Below, piece by piece: positions 25,514 through 35,560 of a DNA stretch of 35,560 bases (position 1 is the stretch's first letter; each line of letters begins with the position of its first letter). Below the pieces are notes generated by a model. The model was given only the letters and a program-made list of their open reading frames with translations, was not told the origin of the DNA and searched no databases. A program made the position numbers and the translations under genes. This DNA is from Gammaproteobacteria bacterium (GTDB taxonomy: Bacteria > Pseudomonadota > Gammaproteobacteria > Chromatiales > Chromatiaceae), in assembly GCA_024510845.1 (NCBI GenBank), contig JANEMA010000015.1:1-35560 (forward strand), in the 5' to 3' direction.

Positions 25514-27835
25514 ATGAGCGACGAGAAGATCATGATCGAGGTGGACGGGCAGCAGATCCAGGCCAAGCCGGGGCAGATGCTCATCGAGGTTACCGATGCC
25601 GCCGGCATCACCGTGCCGCGCTTTTGTTATCACAAGCATCTCTCGGTGGCAGCCAATTGCCGCATGTGTCTGGTGGAGGTGGAGAACGCCCCCAAGCCGC
25701 TGCCTGCCTGCGCCACCCCCTGCAGCGACGGCATGAAGGTCTATACCCGCTCGCCGCTGGCGCGCGCCGCGCAGAAGGGCACCATGGAGTTCCTGCTCAT
25801 CAACCACCCGCTGGACTGCCCCATCTGTGACCAGGGCGGCGAGTGCGAGCTGCAGGACGTGGCCATGGGCTTCGGCGGTGATGCCTCGCGCTACAGCGAG
25901 GGCAAGCGGGTGGTGCGCGATGAGGACATCGGCCCGCTGGTGGCCACCGACATGACCCGCTGCATCCACTGCACCCGCTGCGTGCGCTTTGGTGGCGAGA
26001 TCGCCGGTCTGCGTGAGCTGGGCGCCACCGGCCGCGGTGAGCACATGCGTATCGGAGTGTTCGTAGAGCACAGCATCAATTCGGAGCTCTCCGGCAACAT
26101 CATCGATCTGTGTCCGGTGGGTGCGCTCACATCCAGGCCCTTCCGATTCCAGGCGCGCGCCTGGGAACTGACCCAATACGATGGCATCGCCCCCCACGAT
26201 GGAGTGGGCAGCAACATCCGCCTGCACCTGCGGCGCAATGCGCTGTTGCGGGTGATTCCGCGAGAGAACGAGGCGGTCAATCAGACTTGGCTCTCCGACC
26301 GTGACCGTTTCTCCTATACCGGCCTGGCCAGCGAGGACCGCCTGACCCAGCCCATGCTGCGCCGCAACGGTGAGCTGCAGCCGGTGGAATGGGACGAGGC
26401 CCTGCAGGTGGCGGCGAGGCTGCTCAAGGAGACACCCGCAGGCCGCCTCGGCGCTCTGGTTTCGCCCAGTTCCACACTGGAGGAGCTGTACCTGGCGGCG
26501 CGTCTAGTGCGCGGCTTGGGTAGCGACAGCATCGACCATCGCTTGCGCCAGTGCGACTTCCGTGACGACGCCAACGATCCACCGCTGCCCTGGCTCGGGC
26601 GGCGCATCGCACAACTGGCGGACAACGACGCCACCCTGCTGGTGGGCTGCTGGCTGCGCAAGGACCAGCCGCTGCTCAACCACCGGGTGCGCGAGTCCTG
26701 GAAGAAAGGCGGGGCGGTGCTCTCGATCAACCCCATCGACTATGACGTCAACTACGAGCTGGAAGTGGACGTGGTGTGTCGCCCCTCCGAGATGGTGGAT
26801 GAGCTGGCTGGGGTGGCCGCCGCGCTGGGCGCGGATACCGCTGGGCTGTCGGTGGAGCCGGACGAGGCCCACCGTGCGGCGGCCGAGATCCTGAAGCAGG
26901 CGGGGCAGGGCAGCGTGCTGCTGGGCACCGCAGCCATGATGCATCCCGACTTTGTCCTGCTGCGCCGTCTGGCAGCAAACATTGCCACGGTAGCTGGCAT
27001 CGACTGGGGCCTGGTTGGCTTCGGCGCCAACGACACCGGCGCCTGGCTGGCTGGTGCGGTGCCACATCGCCGTGCCGGCGGTGCGGCGGGCGGGGGTGCC
27101 AATGTCGAGGGCATCCTCGGCGATGCCTGTGATGGTGTGCTGCTGCTCGGCGCCGAGCCGAACTTCGACTTCGCCGCCCCGTGCACCGCACTGGCGGACA
27201 AGTGCGTGGTGGCGCTGACGGCCTGGCGCTCGCCGGTGCTGGAGGTGGTGGCCGACGTACTGCTGCCGATCGGCGCCTTCGCAGAGACCTCGGGCACCCT
27301 GGTCAACCTGGAAGGCAGCATCCAGTCCTTTGCTGGCACCATGCTGCCACCGGGCGAGGCGCGTCCCGCCTGGAAAGTGCTGCGAGTGCTGGGCAACCTG
27401 GTGGATCTGGAGGGCTTCGAGCAGACCGACAGCACCCGGGTGCGTGACGAGCTGCTGGCTGATGTGGGTGAGGTGCGGCCCGATAACCGGCTCGGCGAGG
27501 GCGCCCCGCCTGCGCCGCGCTTCTGCCCCACCGGGATCCAGCGGGTGGGCGGCGTGCCCATGTATTCGCTGGACTCCCTGACCCGGCACGCGGCTCCGCT
27601 GCAGGCCACGCCGGATGCATGGGACGGCCGTCTGCGCCTCAATGCGGCGCTGGCCGAGCGGCTCTCGCTGGGTGACGAGCAGGCAGTGCGGCTGTGCCAG
27701 GATGGGGCGGAGACGGTTCTGCCGGTGCGCATCGATCCCTGCGTGCCCGATGACTGCGTCTGGCTGCCCACCGGGGTGCCGGAGGCCGCAGAGCTGGGTT
27801 GCAGCTTTGCCGAAGTGAGCGTGGAGAAGGCCTGA
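25514..27835 (+). CDS. nuoG: NADH-quinone oxidoreductase subunit G
   Basis: This 773-residue subunit holds several iron-sulfur clusters in its first 210 residues. N1b: Cys38, 49, 52, 66. N5: His98, Cys102, 105, 111 ([14 protein letters not shown]). N4: Cys150, 153, 156 (CIHCTRC) and Cys200 (DLCPVGAL). The extra N7 cluster of E. coli is missing: the matching region reads [12 protein letters not shown] without cysteines, as in mitochondria and alphaproteobacteria. The molybdopterin-oxidoreductase-like C-terminal domain (about 215-690) has no cofactor role in complex I. The start at 25514 was chosen over 25496 because it opens [12 protein letters not shown]; nuoF ends at 25508. Confidence 0.95.
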   Translation: MSDEKIMIEVDGQQIQAKPGQMLIEVTDAAGITVPRFCYHKHLSVAANCRMCLVEVENAPKPLPACATPCSDGMKVYTRSPLARAAQKGTMEFLLINHPLDCPICDQGGECELQDVAMGFGGDASRYSEGKRVVRDEDIGPLVATDMTRCIHCTRCVRFGGEIAGLRELGATGRGEHMRIGVFVEHSINSELSGNIIDLCPVGALTSRPFRFQARAWELTQYDGIAPHDGVGSNIRLHLRRNALLRVIPRENEAVNQTWLSDRDRFSYTGLASEDRLTQPMLRRNGELQPVEWDEALQVAARLLKETPAGRLGALVSPSSTLEELYLAARLVRGLGSDSIDHRLRQCDFRDDANDPPLPWLGRRIAQLADNDATLLVGCWLRKDQPLLNHRVRESWKKGGAVLSINPIDYDVNYELEVDVVCRPSEMVDELAGVAAALGADTAGLSVEPDEAHRAAAEILKQAGQGSVLLGTAAMMHPDFVLLRRLAANIATVAGIDWGLVGFGANDTGAWLAGAVPHRRAGGAAGGGANVEGILGDACDGVLLLGAEPNFDFAAPCTALADKCVVALTAWRSPVLEVVADVLLPIGAFAETSGTLVNLEGSIQSFAGTMLPPGEARPAWKVLRVLGNLVDLEGFEQTDSTRVRDELLADVGEVRPDNRLGEGAPPAPRFCPTGIQRVGGVPMYSLDSLTRHAAPLQATPDAWDGRLRLNAALAERLSLGDEQAVRLCQDGAETVLPVRIDPCVPDDCVWLPTGVPEAAELGCSFAEVSVEKA

Positions 27836-28890
27836 TGGACGGACTGATCGCATTCTGGAACGATCTGCCGGTGGTGGTGCGGGTCCTGCTCAAGATCGTC
27901 GTCATCATGTTGCCGCTGATGCTCATGGTGGCCTACTACACCTATCTGGAGCGCAAGGTCATCGGCCACATGCAGGTGCGCATGGGACCGAACCGGGTGG
28001 GATTTTTCGGCTTCCGCATGCTCGGCCTGGGGCAGCCGATCGCCGATGCGGTCAAGCTGATGTTCAAGGAGATCATCATCCCCAGTGGCGCCAACAAGGT
28101 GCTGTTCCTGATTGCGCCCATGCTTTCGATCGCGCCGGCGCTGGCGGCCTGGGCGGTGTTTCCCTTCGATGCCGAGTGGGTGTTGGCCGATGTCAATGCC
28201 GGTTTGCTCTATGTCCTGGCCCTCACCTCGCTGGGCGTGTATGGCGTGATCATCGCCGGCTGGGCCTCGAACTCCAAGTATTCTCTGCTCGGCGCCATGC
28301 GCTCGGCGGCGCAGATCGTGGCCTATGAGATTCCCATGGGTTTTGCCCTGGTGGGTGTGCTGGTGGCAGCCGGCAGCCTGAACCTGCGCGAGATCGTGCT
28401 GGCCCAGCAAGGCAGTCTGCTGCACTGGTTCTGGCTGCCGCTGCTGCCGATGTTCATGATCTATTTCGTTTCCGGTGTGGCCGAGACCAACCGTGCGCCC
28501 TTCGATGTGGCTGAGGGCGAGTCCGAGATCGTTGCCGGTTTCCACGTCGAGTATTCCGGCATGACTTTCGCAGTGTTCTTCCTCGCCGAGTATGCCAACA
28601 TGATCCTGATTTCGGCACTGACCGCGCTGATGTTCCTTGGAGGTTGGCTCTCGCCCTTCCAGGGCACCGCGCTGGAAGGTGCCTTCGACTGGGTGCCCGG
28701 TATCGTCTGGCTGCTGGGCAAGACCTTCCTGTTCATGTTCCTGTTCCTGTGGTTCCGCGCCACCTTCCCGCGTTATCGCTATGACCAGATCATGCGCCTG
28801 GGATGGAAGGTGTTCCTGCCCATTACGATCGTGTGGATCGTGGTGATTGGTGCCATGAAGGTGGGCCAGTTGCCCTGGTGGTTCGATTGA
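27835..28890 (+). CDS. nuoH: NADH-quinone oxidoreductase subunit H
   Basis: The 351-residue membrane subunit completes the quinone channel, with about eight to nine helices. Conserved blocks are [20 protein letters not shown] near residue 40, [25 protein letters not shown], and the acidic loop [20 protein letters not shown], which faces the Q site. The ATG overlaps the nuoG stop (TGATG), favouring coupled translation over the longer in-frame extension. Confidence 0.96.
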   Translation: MDGLIAFWNDLPVVVRVLLKIVVIMLPLMLMVAYYTYLERKVIGHMQVRMGPNRVGFFGFRMLGLGQPIADAVKLMFKEIIIPSGANKVLFLIAPMLSIAPALAAWAVFPFDAEWVLADVNAGLLYVLALTSLGVYGVIIAGWASNSKYSLLGAMRSAAQIVAYEIPMGFALVGVLVAAGSLNLREIVLAQQGSLLHWFWLPLLPMFMIYFVSGVAETNRAPFDVAEGESEIVAGFHVEYSGMTFAVFFLAEYANMILISALTALMFLGGWLSPFQGTALEGAFDWVPGIVWLLGKTFLFMFLFLWFRATFPRYRYDQIMRLGWKVFLPITIVWIVVIGAMKVGQLPWWFD

Positions 28891-28903
28891 GGAGGCCATA
28901 CGC

Positions 28904-29392
28904 GTGAAAAGGGTCATCGACTACATCCGCAGCCTGTTCCTGTTCGAGCTGCTCCGGGGCCTGGGTCTTACCGGGCGCTACATGCTGAGCCGGCCGTTCA
29001 CCCTGGAGTATCCCGAGGAGAAGGCCCCGGTCTCGCCGCGCTTCCGCGGCCTGCACGCGCTGCGCCGCTATCCCAATGGCGAGGAGCGCTGCATTGCCTG
29101 CAAACTGTGCGAGGCGGTGTGCCCGGCGCTGGCTATTACCATCGAGGCTGAGCCGCGCGAGGATGGTTCACGGCGCACCACCCGTTACGACATCGATCTG
29201 TTCAAGTGCATCTTCTGTGGCTTCTGCGAGGAGTCCTGCCCGGTGGATTCCATCGTCGAGACACGAATCTACGAATACCACTTCGAGAATCGGGGCGAAC
29301 AGATCATGACCAAGGGAAAGCTGCTGGCCATTGGTGACCAGTACGAGGAACAACTGGCGGCCGATCGGGCCGCCCAGGCGGTGGTGCGCTAG
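28904..29392 (+). CDS. nuoI: NADH-quinone oxidoreductase subunit I
   Basis: The 162-residue ferredoxin-like subunit has two [4Fe-4S] clusters, N6a and N6b. The first motif is [12 protein letters not shown] (Cys63, 66, 69, 73) and the second [12 protein letters not shown] (Cys102, 105, 108, 112). Each motif supplies three ligands to one cluster and one to the other. The start is GTG at 28904, with GAGGAGG about nine bases before it; the family N-terminus supports this. Confidence 0.95.
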   Translation: MKRVIDYIRSLFLFELLRGLGLTGRYMLSRPFTLEYPEEKAPVSPRFRGLHALRRYPNGEERCIACKLCEAVCPALAITIEAEPREDGSRRTTRYDIDLFKCIFCGFCEESCPVDSIVETRIYEYHFENRGEQIMTKGKLLAIGDQYEEQLAADRAAQAVVR

Positions 29393-29405
29393 GAGTCCGA
29401 CGACC

Positions 29406-30014
29406 ATGAGTTTCGAGAAAATCCTGTTCTGCCTGTTCGCCGCCCTGCTGATCGGTGCGGCGCTGATGGTCATCACCCGCCGCAACCCGGTGCACTCGGT
29501 ACTGTTCCTGGTGCTCGCCTTCATCAACAGTGCCGGTCTGTGGATGCTGGCCGAGGCCGAGTTCCTGGCCATCGCCCTGGTGCTGGTCTACGTGGGCGCG
29601 GTGATGGTGCTGTTCCTGTTCGTGGTGATGATGCTGGACATCAACATCGCCGAGCTGCGCGCGGGCTTCGTGCGCAACCTGCCGGTGGCGCTGGTGGTGG
29701 CCATCGTGATGGTGGCCGAATTGGTGATGGTGCTCGGCCCCGAGCGCTTCGGTCTGGCACACTACGCCAAGCCCGAATACAAGCCGGCCGACTACAGCAA
29801 CACCGCCGAACTGGGGCTGGCGCTGTTCAACCAGCATGTCTATGCCTTCGAGATTGCTGCGGTGATCCTGCTGGTAGGTATCGTTGCGGCGATCAGTCTG
29901 ACTCTGCGCCATCGTCCCGATACCAAGTATCTCGACCCGGGCCGCCAGGTACGCGTGCGCGCCGCCGACCGGCTGCGCGTGATCAAGATGAAGGCAGAGG
30001 AGAAGGCCCGATGA
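29406..30014 (+). CDS. nuoJ: NADH-quinone oxidoreductase subunit J
   Basis: The 202-residue membrane subunit has five helices. The third, [20 protein letters not shown], includes the pi-bulge region that changes shape in turnover. The C-terminus after the last helix is basic ([20 protein letters not shown]). An in-frame extension into nuoI was rejected. The stop overlaps nuoK as ATGA. Confidence 0.95.
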   Translation: MSFEKILFCLFAALLIGAALMVITRRNPVHSVLFLVLAFINSAGLWMLAEAEFLAIALVLVYVGAVMVLFLFVVMMLDINIAELRAGFVRNLPVALVVAIVMVAELVMVLGPERFGLAHYAKPEYKPADYSNTAELGLALFNQHVYAFEIAAVILLVGIVAAISLTLRHRPDTKYLDPGRQVRVRAADRLRVIKMKAEEKAR

Positions 30015-30316
30015 TTGCGTTGTCCGATTACCTGATCGTCGCCGCCATCCTGTTCGCCATCAGCGTGGCCGGTATCTTCCTCAACCGCAAGAACGTGCTG
30101 TTGCTGCTGATGTGCATCGAACTGATGCTGCTGGCGGTGAACATCAACTTCGTGGCCTTCTCGCATTACCTGGGGGATGTGCACGGACAGATCTTCGTGT
30201 TTTTCATCCTCACGGTGGCGGCTGCCGAGGCGGCCATCGGTCTGGCGATACTGGTGGTGCTGTTCCGCACGCGCAATACCATCAATGTCGCCGATCTGGA
30301 TACCTTGAAGGGCTGA
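30011..30316 (+). CDS. nuoK: NADH-quinone oxidoreductase subunit K
   Basis: The 101-residue membrane subunit has three helices, related to MrpC antiporter subunits. The two conserved membrane glutamates of the proton path are Glu37 ([12 protein letters not shown]) and Glu73 ([11 protein letters not shown]). It overlaps nuoJ by four bases and nuoL by one (TGATG). Confidence 0.96.
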   Translation: MIALSDYLIVAAILFAISVAGIFLNRKNVLLLLMCIELMLLAVNINFVAFSHYLGDVHGQIFVFFILTVAAAEAAIGLAILVVLFRTRNTINVADLDTLKG

Positions 30317-32268
30317 TGATGATGGAAACGATCCTGCTTGCCATCGTACTGGCGCCGCTGACCGGGGCGATCATTGCCGGTCTGTTCCGCAACCAGATCG
30401 GTCGCGTCGGGGCGCACACGGTCACCATCCTGGGCGTGAGCATCTCCTGCGTGCTGTCGCTGTATGTGCTCTGGCAGTACGCCTTCGACGATGCACCGGT
30501 GTACAACGAATCGGTCTACACCTGGATGGTGGTCGATGGCCTGCGCATGGAAGTCGGCTTTCTGATCGATCGCCTCACCGCCATGATGATGGCGGTGGTC
30601 ACATTCGTCTCGCTGATGGTGCACATCTATACGATCGGTTACATGGCTCACGAGGATGGCTATCAGCGCTTCTTCAGCTACATTGCGCTGTTCACCTTCT
30701 CGATGCTGATGTTGGTGATGTCGAACAATTTTCTTCAGCTGTTCTTCGGCTGGGAGGCGGTGGGCCTGGTCTCCTACCTGCTGATCGGTTTCTACTTCAA
30801 GCGTGAGTCGGCGATCTTTGCCAACCTCAAGGCCTTCCTGGTCAACCGGGTGGGCGACTTCGGCTTCATCCTCGGTATCGCTGCGGTGGCCATGTACCTG
30901 AACACCCTGGACTATGCCGAGGCCTTCGCGCACGCGCCCGAGCATGCCGACACCATGCTGAACGTCTGGGGTGACGCCCAGTGGTCGTTGATGACGGTGA
31001 TCTGCGTGCTGCTGTTCGTCGGTGCCATGGGCAAGTCGGCGCAGATCCCGCTGCATGTCTGGCTGCCCGATTCCATGGAAGGCCCGACCCCCATCTCGGC
31101 GCTGATCCACGCTGCCACCATGGTCACCGCTGGTATCTTCATGGTGGCGCGCATGTCACCGCTGTATGAGATGTCGGAGACGGCGCTCAGCTTCGTGATG
31201 ATCACAGGGGCTACCACCGCCTTCTTCATGGGTCTGATTGGCATCGTGCAGAACGATATCAAGCGGGTGGTCGCCTACTCTACTCTCTCGCAGCTCGGCT
31301 ACATGGTGGCAGCGCTGGGCGCCTCAGCCTACGCCGCCGGCCTGTTCCACCTGATGACCCACGCCTTCTTCAAGGCATTGCTGTTCCTGGGTGCGGGTTC
31401 GGTGATCATCGGCATGCACCACGATCAGGACATGCGCAACATGGGCGGGGTGCGCAAGTACATGCCCATCACGCACTGGATGATGGTGATCGGGACCCTG
31501 GCGTTGATCGGATTCCCCGGCTTTTCGGGCTTCTTCTCCAAGGACGCCATCATCGAGGCCATCCATCATTCGCAGCTGTTCGGCAGCGGGTACGCCCATG
31601 TGCTGCTGGTGGCCGGGGTCTTCGTGACCGCGCTCTACAGCTTCCGACTGTACTTCATGGTCTTCCGTGGTGAAGGCCCGCGCGATTCCCACGCGAAGGA
31701 GCACCTGCACGAGTCGCCCAAGGTGGTGACCGCGCCCCTGATGGCGCTGGCCGTGCCCTCGATCTTCATCGGGTACTTCACCATCGGGCCCGTGCTGTTC
31801 GGCGATTTCTTCGACGGCGTGATCACCGTCGCTGCTGTGCACGACACCCTGGGCGAGATCGACTTCCACGGCGCCTTCGGTTTCATGCTGCATGGTCTGA
31901 CCGGCATCCCGGTCTATCTCGCCGGCGCCGGCGTCCTGGTCGCCTGGTACATCTATATGCGCCGCCCGTCGCTGGCGCTGGAGATTGCCACGCGCTTCGA
32001 CTGGATCTACTGGATCCTCGACCGCAAGTTTGGTTTCGATGCCCTGTACCAGTGGCTGTTTGCCGGTGGCTCGCGCTTGCTGGGCAGAATCTTGTGGCAG
32101 GTCGGTGACCGATTGGTCATCGACGGGGTGGCGGTCAACGGTTCGGCCTGCTCGGTCGGCTGGCTGGCCTCGGTCATGCGCTACCTGCAGACCGGTTACC
32201 TGTATCACTATGCCTTCGCGATGATCATCGGCCTGCTGGGGTTGCTGAGCTGGTTCGTGATCCGCTGA
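30316..32268 (+). CDS. nuoL: NADH-quinone oxidoreductase subunit L
   Basis: The 650-residue antiporter-like proton-pumping subunit at the far end of the membrane arm has about sixteen helices and the long lateral helix near the C-terminus. The key block NNFLQLFFGWEAVGLVSYLL holds Glu147 (E. coli Glu144); the lysine and histidine helices lie in GAMGKSAQIPLHVWLPDSME and ALIHAATMVTAGIF. Three ATG codons in a row (30316, 30319, 30322) could start it; the first overlaps the nuoK stop. Confidence 0.95.
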   Translation: MMMETILLAIVLAPLTGAIIAGLFRNQIGRVGAHTVTILGVSISCVLSLYVLWQYAFDDAPVYNESVYTWMVVDGLRMEVGFLIDRLTAMMMAVVTFVSLMVHIYTIGYMAHEDGYQRFFSYIALFTFSMLMLVMSNNFLQLFFGWEAVGLVSYLLIGFYFKRESAIFANLKAFLVNRVGDFGFILGIAAVAMYLNTLDYAEAFAHAPEHADTMLNVWGDAQWSLMTVICVLLFVGAMGKSAQIPLHVWLPDSMEGPTPISALIHAATMVTAGIFMVARMSPLYEMSETALSFVMITGATTAFFMGLIGIVQNDIKRVVAYSTLSQLGYMVAALGASAYAAGLFHLMTHAFFKALLFLGAGSVIIGMHHDQDMRNMGGVRKYMPITHWMMVIGTLALIGFPGFSGFFSKDAIIEAIHHSQLFGSGYAHVLLVAGVFVTALYSFRLYFMVFRGEGPRDSHAKEHLHESPKVVTAPLMALAVPSIFIGYFTIGPVLFGDFFDGVITVAAVHDTLGEIDFHGAFGFMLHGLTGIPVYLAGAGVLVAWYIYMRRPSLALEIATRFDWIYWILDRKFGFDALYQWLFAGGSRLLGRILWQVGDRLVIDGVAVNGSACSVGWLASVMRYLQTGYLYHYAFAMIIGLLGLLSWFVIR

Positions 32269-32294
32269 ACATCGCCCTGAGGACGGAATGAAAC

Positions 32295-33809
32295 ATGAGT
32301 GCTGACTGGCCCATTCTGAGCGTCGTCATCTGGCTGCCCATCATCGGCGGCCTGCTGGTGCTGGGGAGCGGTGACCGCGTGCCCAACGTCACCCGCTGGC
32401 TGGCCTTGCTGGTGTCGATCCTGACCTTCGTGCTCAGCATCCCGCTGTACACCGGCTTCGATGTCTCCACCGCACAGATGCAGTTCGTCGAGAACCTGCC
32501 GTGGATCCCGGCCTTCGACGTCAGCTATCACCTGGGTGTGGACGGCATCTCCATGCCGCTGATCCTGCTCACCACCTTCATTACCATCCTGGTGATCATT
32601 GCCGGCTGGGAGGTCATCCAGTACAAGCCGTCGCAGTACATGGCCGCCTTTCTGATCATGGAAGGGGTGATGGTCGGCGTATTCGCGGCCCTGGACGCCA
32701 TGCTGTTCTACGTCTTCTGGGAGGCCATGCTGATCCCGATGTTCATCATCATCGGTATCTGGGGCGGGCCGCGCCGGGTGTATGCCACCATCAAGTTCTT
32801 CCTCTACACCTTCCTCGGCTCGGTGTTCATGCTGGTGGCGCTGATCTACATGTACTTCGAGTCGGGGTCGATGGAGATACTGGCCTTCCACGATCTCAAG
32901 CTGAACCTCACCGAGCAGGTGCTGATCTTCGTCGCCTTCCTGCTGGCCTTCGCGGTCAAGGTGCCGATGTGGCCGGTGCACACCTGGTTGCCCGATGCGC
33001 ACGTGGAGGCGCCCACCGGCGGCTCGGTGATCCTGGCGGCCATCATGCTCAAGATCGGTGGTTACGGCTTCCTGCGCTTCAGCCTGCCGATCACGCCGGA
33101 TGCCAGCCAGACGCTGGACTGGCTGATCATCGGCATGTCGCTGATCGCGGTGGTCTACATCGGCTTCGTGGCACTGGTGCAGCAGGACATGAAGAAGCTG
33201 ATCGCCTACTCGTCCATCGCACACATGGGCTTCGTGACCCTGGGCTTTTTCATCGTGTTCCGTATCCTCGCCAACCCCGATGTGGACAGCGGCGCCGTGC
33301 TGGGTGTGCAGGGCGGCATGGTGCAGATGGTGTCCCACGGCTTCATCTCGGCGGCCATGTTCCTGTGCGTTGGTGTGCTCTATGATCGTCTGCACAGCCG
33401 CCAGATCGCCGACTATGGCGGGGTAGTCAACGTCATGCCCTGGTTTGCCTTCTTCATGGTGTTCTTTGCCATGGCCAATGCCGGCCTGCCGGGCACCTCC
33501 GGATTCGTCGGCGAATTCATGGTGATCCTGGCCAGCTTCCGCGCCGACTTCTGGTTCGCGGTGCTGGCGGCCACCACCCTGATTCTCGGTGCGGCCTATA
33601 CCCTGTGGATGATCAAGCGCGTGGTGTTCGGCGAGGTGCGCTCCGAAGGCGTGGCCGCGCTCAGCGACATCAATGCCCGCGAGGTAGTGGTGTTGGCCTC
33701 GCTGGCGCTGGCGGTGCTCGCCCTGGGACTGTGGCCCGCGCCGCTCATCGAGGTGATGGATGCTTCGATCGGCAATCTCGTTCAGCACATCGGTGTCAGC
33801 AAGCTCTGA
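32295..33809 (+). CDS. nuoM: NADH-quinone oxidoreductase subunit M
   Basis: The 504-residue antiporter-like pump subunit has about fourteen helices. The conserved glutamate is Glu143 (FYVFWEAMLIPMF), and the lysine helix has FAVKVPMWPVHTWLPDAHVE, with APTGGSVILAAIMLKIGGYG next. It starts 26 bases after nuoL with GAGGA upstream. Confidence 0.95.
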   Translation: MSADWPILSVVIWLPIIGGLLVLGSGDRVPNVTRWLALLVSILTFVLSIPLYTGFDVSTAQMQFVENLPWIPAFDVSYHLGVDGISMPLILLTTFITILVIIAGWEVIQYKPSQYMAAFLIMEGVMVGVFAALDAMLFYVFWEAMLIPMFIIIGIWGGPRRVYATIKFFLYTFLGSVFMLVALIYMYFESGSMEILAFHDLKLNLTEQVLIFVAFLLAFAVKVPMWPVHTWLPDAHVEAPTGGSVILAAIMLKIGGYGFLRFSLPITPDASQTLDWLIIGMSLIAVVYIGFVALVQQDMKKLIAYSSIAHMGFVTLGFFIVFRILANPDVDSGAVLGVQGGMVQMVSHGFISAAMFLCVGVLYDRLHSRQIADYGGVVNVMPWFAFFMVFFAMANAGLPGTSGFVGEFMVILASFRADFWFAVLAATTLILGAAYTLWMIKRVVFGEVRSEGVAALSDINAREVVVLASLALAVLALGLWPAPLIEVMDASIGNLVQHIGVSKL

Positions 33810-33833
33810 TGTCGGATTCAAGCGGATAGCGAA

Positions 33834-35273
33834 ATGCAATACGACCTGACAAGCCTGCAACCGGTCCTGCCGGAACTCTTCCTGCTCGGCGCCGCCTGCC
33901 TGGTGCTGGTGGTGGACCTGTTCCTCTCACCGCGTACCCGCATGGTGAGCTACGGCCTCTCGCTGATGGCCCTGCTCGGTACCATCGCCCTGGTCGCCTG
34001 GGTCGCTGGCCCCGAGCGTCAGACGTTGTTCGCGGGCAGCTTCGTGCGCGACCCGGTGGCCGATGTGCTCAAGATCGCACTGCTCTCGGTGGGTGTGCTC
34101 GCACTGGCCTATGGGCGCGGTTACCTGCTGGGGCAGGGGATCTATCGCGGGGAGTATTTCATCCTCGCCCTGTTCGCTCTGCTTGGCATGATGATCATGG
34201 CCTCGGCGGGCAACTTCCTCACCCTCTACCTGGGACTGGAACTGCTGGCGCTGAGCGTGTACGCCCTGGTCGCCTTCGACCGCGACTCGCTCAAGGGCGC
34301 AGAGGCGGCCATGAAGTACTTCGTACTGGGGGCGCTGGCTTCCGGCATGCTGCTCTACGGCATCTCCATGCTCTATGGTGCCACCGGCTCGCTGACTTTC
34401 ACCGAGGTCGCCGAGGCGATCGGCTCGGGCGAGGTGGACGAGACGGTGCTGGTGTTCGGTCTGGTGTTCGTGGTCATCGGCGTCGCCTTCAAGTTCGGTG
34501 CCGTGCCCTTCCATATGTGGGTCCCGGACGTCTACCACGGTGCTCCCACCGCGGTGACCCTGTTCCTGAGCAGCACGCCCAAAATCGCAGCCTTCGCCTT
34601 GGCGTTGCGCCTGCTGGTGGATGGTGCAGGTGGCCTGTCGGCGCACTGGGCGGACATGCTCACTATCTTGGTCGTGTTGTCGCTGGCGATTGGTAATATC
34701 GTCGCAATCGCACAGACCAATCTCAAGCGCATGCTGGCCTATTCGACCATCTCGCACGTGGGTTTCATATTCCTCGGCTTCATCGCAGCCAACGACAAGG
34801 GCTACAGTGCGGCCCTGTTCTACACTGTGGTCTATGCACTGACCGCCGCTGGTGGATTTGGATTGCTGGCAATGCTCAGCCGCCGTGGTTTCGATGCCGA
34901 GAACCTGCATGATCTCAAGGGCCTCAATGATCGCAGTCCCTGGCTGGCTGGTATGATGCTGCTGATTCTGTTCTCCATGGCCGGAGTGCCTCCGACTGTC
35001 GGATTTTTTGCCAAGCTGCTGGTGCTCGAGGCCGTGGTCAGTGTAGACAAGGTTTGGCTGGCCGGTGTGGCCGTGTTCTTCTCTATCGTCGGCGCCTTCT
35101 ACTATCTGCGTGCGGTCAAAATGATGTATTTCGACAGGCCCATCGATGACGCTGCCATCGAGGCCAGTATCGACAGCCGCATGGCCTTCTCGATCAATGG
35201 TGCAGCTATGCTGCTGTTTGGTCTGTTTCCCGCCGGGCTGCTTGAGGTTTGCCGTGCTGCCTTTGCCGGTTGA
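33834..35273 (+). CDS. nuoN: NADH-quinone oxidoreductase subunit N
   Basis: The 479-residue third antiporter-like pump subunit has about fourteen helices. Glu136 lies in LTLYLGLELLALSVYALVAF, and the lysine helix in FKFGAVPFHMWVPDVYHGAP. It closes the nuo operon, starting 24 bases after nuoM. No clear terminator follows: the T-run at about 35314-35318 lacks a good stem. Confidence 0.95.
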   Translation: MQYDLTSLQPVLPELFLLGAACLVLVVDLFLSPRTRMVSYGLSLMALLGTIALVAWVAGPERQTLFAGSFVRDPVADVLKIALLSVGVLALAYGRGYLLGQGIYRGEYFILALFALLGMMIMASAGNFLTLYLGLELLALSVYALVAFDRDSLKGAEAAMKYFVLGALASGMLLYGISMLYGATGSLTFTEVAEAIGSGEVDETVLVFGLVFVVIGVAFKFGAVPFHMWVPDVYHGAPTAVTLFLSSTPKIAAFALALRLLVDGAGGLSAHWADMLTILVVLSLAIGNIVAIAQTNLKRMLAYSTISHVGFIFLGFIAANDKGYSAALFYTVVYALTAAGGFGLLAMLSRRGFDAENLHDLKGLNDRSPWLAGMMLLILFSMAGVPPTVGFFAKLLVLEAVVSVDKVWLAGVAVFFSIVGAFYYLRAVKMMYFDRPIDDAAIEASIDSRMAFSINGAAMLLFGLFPAGLLEVCRAAFAG

Positions 35274-35560
35274 GCCTCCCACAGGACCTGTAGACAACAA
35301 ATGGAACTGTCCGGTTTTTCAACTCATAAAGTGTCTGTTTTGGCTTCAGTGTCGATCCGGCATGGCAGCGAATGTTGGCCGATGCCTGATCGGGGGTATC
35401 GAGAGGTTCGAGTTGAGTGAGGGTTCAGTTCCCGGGGCTGACTTGGCACCCCTCGTGGGTGGAACCGTTCTGGTGACGCTTCATGCTCATCATGTGAACT
35501 GGCTTGTGGCGCCGATGGTACTTGCCCCGTGCCGTGGCTTTCCTGACCGAGCCGAACAGG
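35274..35560. other. Unassigned segment after nuoN, possible gene fragment
   Basis: The expected neighbours rimP-nusA are not here. On the minus strand a frame open to the right edge runs from 35560 to a stop at 35425-35427 and reads LFGSVRKATARGKYHRRHKP then VHMMSMKRHQNGSTHEG, basic and possibly the C-terminus of a protein. Another minus frame is open to about 35311 but is rich in Pro, Ser and His. Neither is recognised. The DNA at about 35507-35560 resembles 440-481, which suggests a repeated or mobile sequence. Confidence 0.3.

Noticed and set aside
26752-28917. 721-codon open frame on the minus strand across nuoG-nuoH
   Set aside because: It mirrors the codon pattern of the nuo genes, has a low-complexity His/Gln/Arg/Ser-rich product and no family motifs; it is an antisense shadow.
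32208-33860. 550-codon open frame on the minus strand opposite nuoM
   Set aside because: Its His/Gln/Asp/Glu-rich composition is typical of the antisense of membrane-protein genes.
35290-35320. Possible terminator after nuoN
   Set aside because: There is a GGTTTTT run, but no stem of more than about three pairs precedes it.
1-35560. CRISPR array or complete defence operon
   Set aside because: No regularly spaced direct repeats and no cas, restriction-modification or toxin-antitoxin genes are visible; the helicase alone is not enough for such a call.

Overview
The window reads as a chromosome segment of a GC-rich gammaproteobacterium, probably of the Chromatiales / purple-sulfur or sulfur-oxidiser type. 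This rests on gene order (carA-carB-greA, yhbY/rlmE, ftsH-folP-glmM-tpiA-secG-tRNA-Leu, then a full nuoA-N operon) and on the proteins themselves. NuoC and NuoD are separate and NuoG lacks the N7 cysteines, which is unlike enterobacteria. The species cannot be fixed from the sequence alone.

Left part (1-4200): an accessory, decayed region. A coding frame entering from the left edge runs into the end of an IS5-type insertion sequence at about 65-71. A second, more complete but also ruined copy of the same IS type lies in the opposite orientation at about 3250-4053. Between them is one large intact gene (874-2742) for a NERD-nuclease-domain superfamily 1 helicase. The arrangement looks like an old composite transposon with the helicase as cargo. 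The rest of this part is non-coding or shattered reading frames.

Middle part (4201-8943): a LysR-type regulator with a dyad in front of its start, a small conserved-looking unknown protein and an AI-2E/PerM-family membrane protein lie in one direction. Facing them is a small DUF2892/YgaP-like membrane protein with its own terminator. Next is an unknown small gene that appears to carry a one-base frameshift, then a divergent pair of thioredoxin-fold genes: a CnoX/YbbN-type thioredoxin-TPR protein (minus) and a TrxC-type thioredoxin 2 (plus).

Housekeeping part (8944-20709): carA and carB make carbamoyl phosphate for pyrimidines and arginine. greA overlaps the end of carB. yhbY (minus) and rlmE (plus) are divergent ribosome-biogenesis genes. 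ftsH, folP, glmM, tpiA, secG and a tRNA-Leu(GAG) form one co-directional run ending in a clear terminator.

Right part (20804-35273): a sigma70-like promoter precedes nuoA-nuoN, fourteen genes for the proton-pumping NADH:quinone oxidoreductase (complex I), packed with short gaps or 1-10 base overlaps. The final 287 bases hold no recognised gene, although rimP-nusA would be expected here. They contain a fragment that resembles a stretch near the left edge.

No CRISPR array, prophage or complete multi-gene defence system is visible. The least ordinary parts are the IS-bracketed helicase, the frameshifted small gene and the unexplained right-edge segment.
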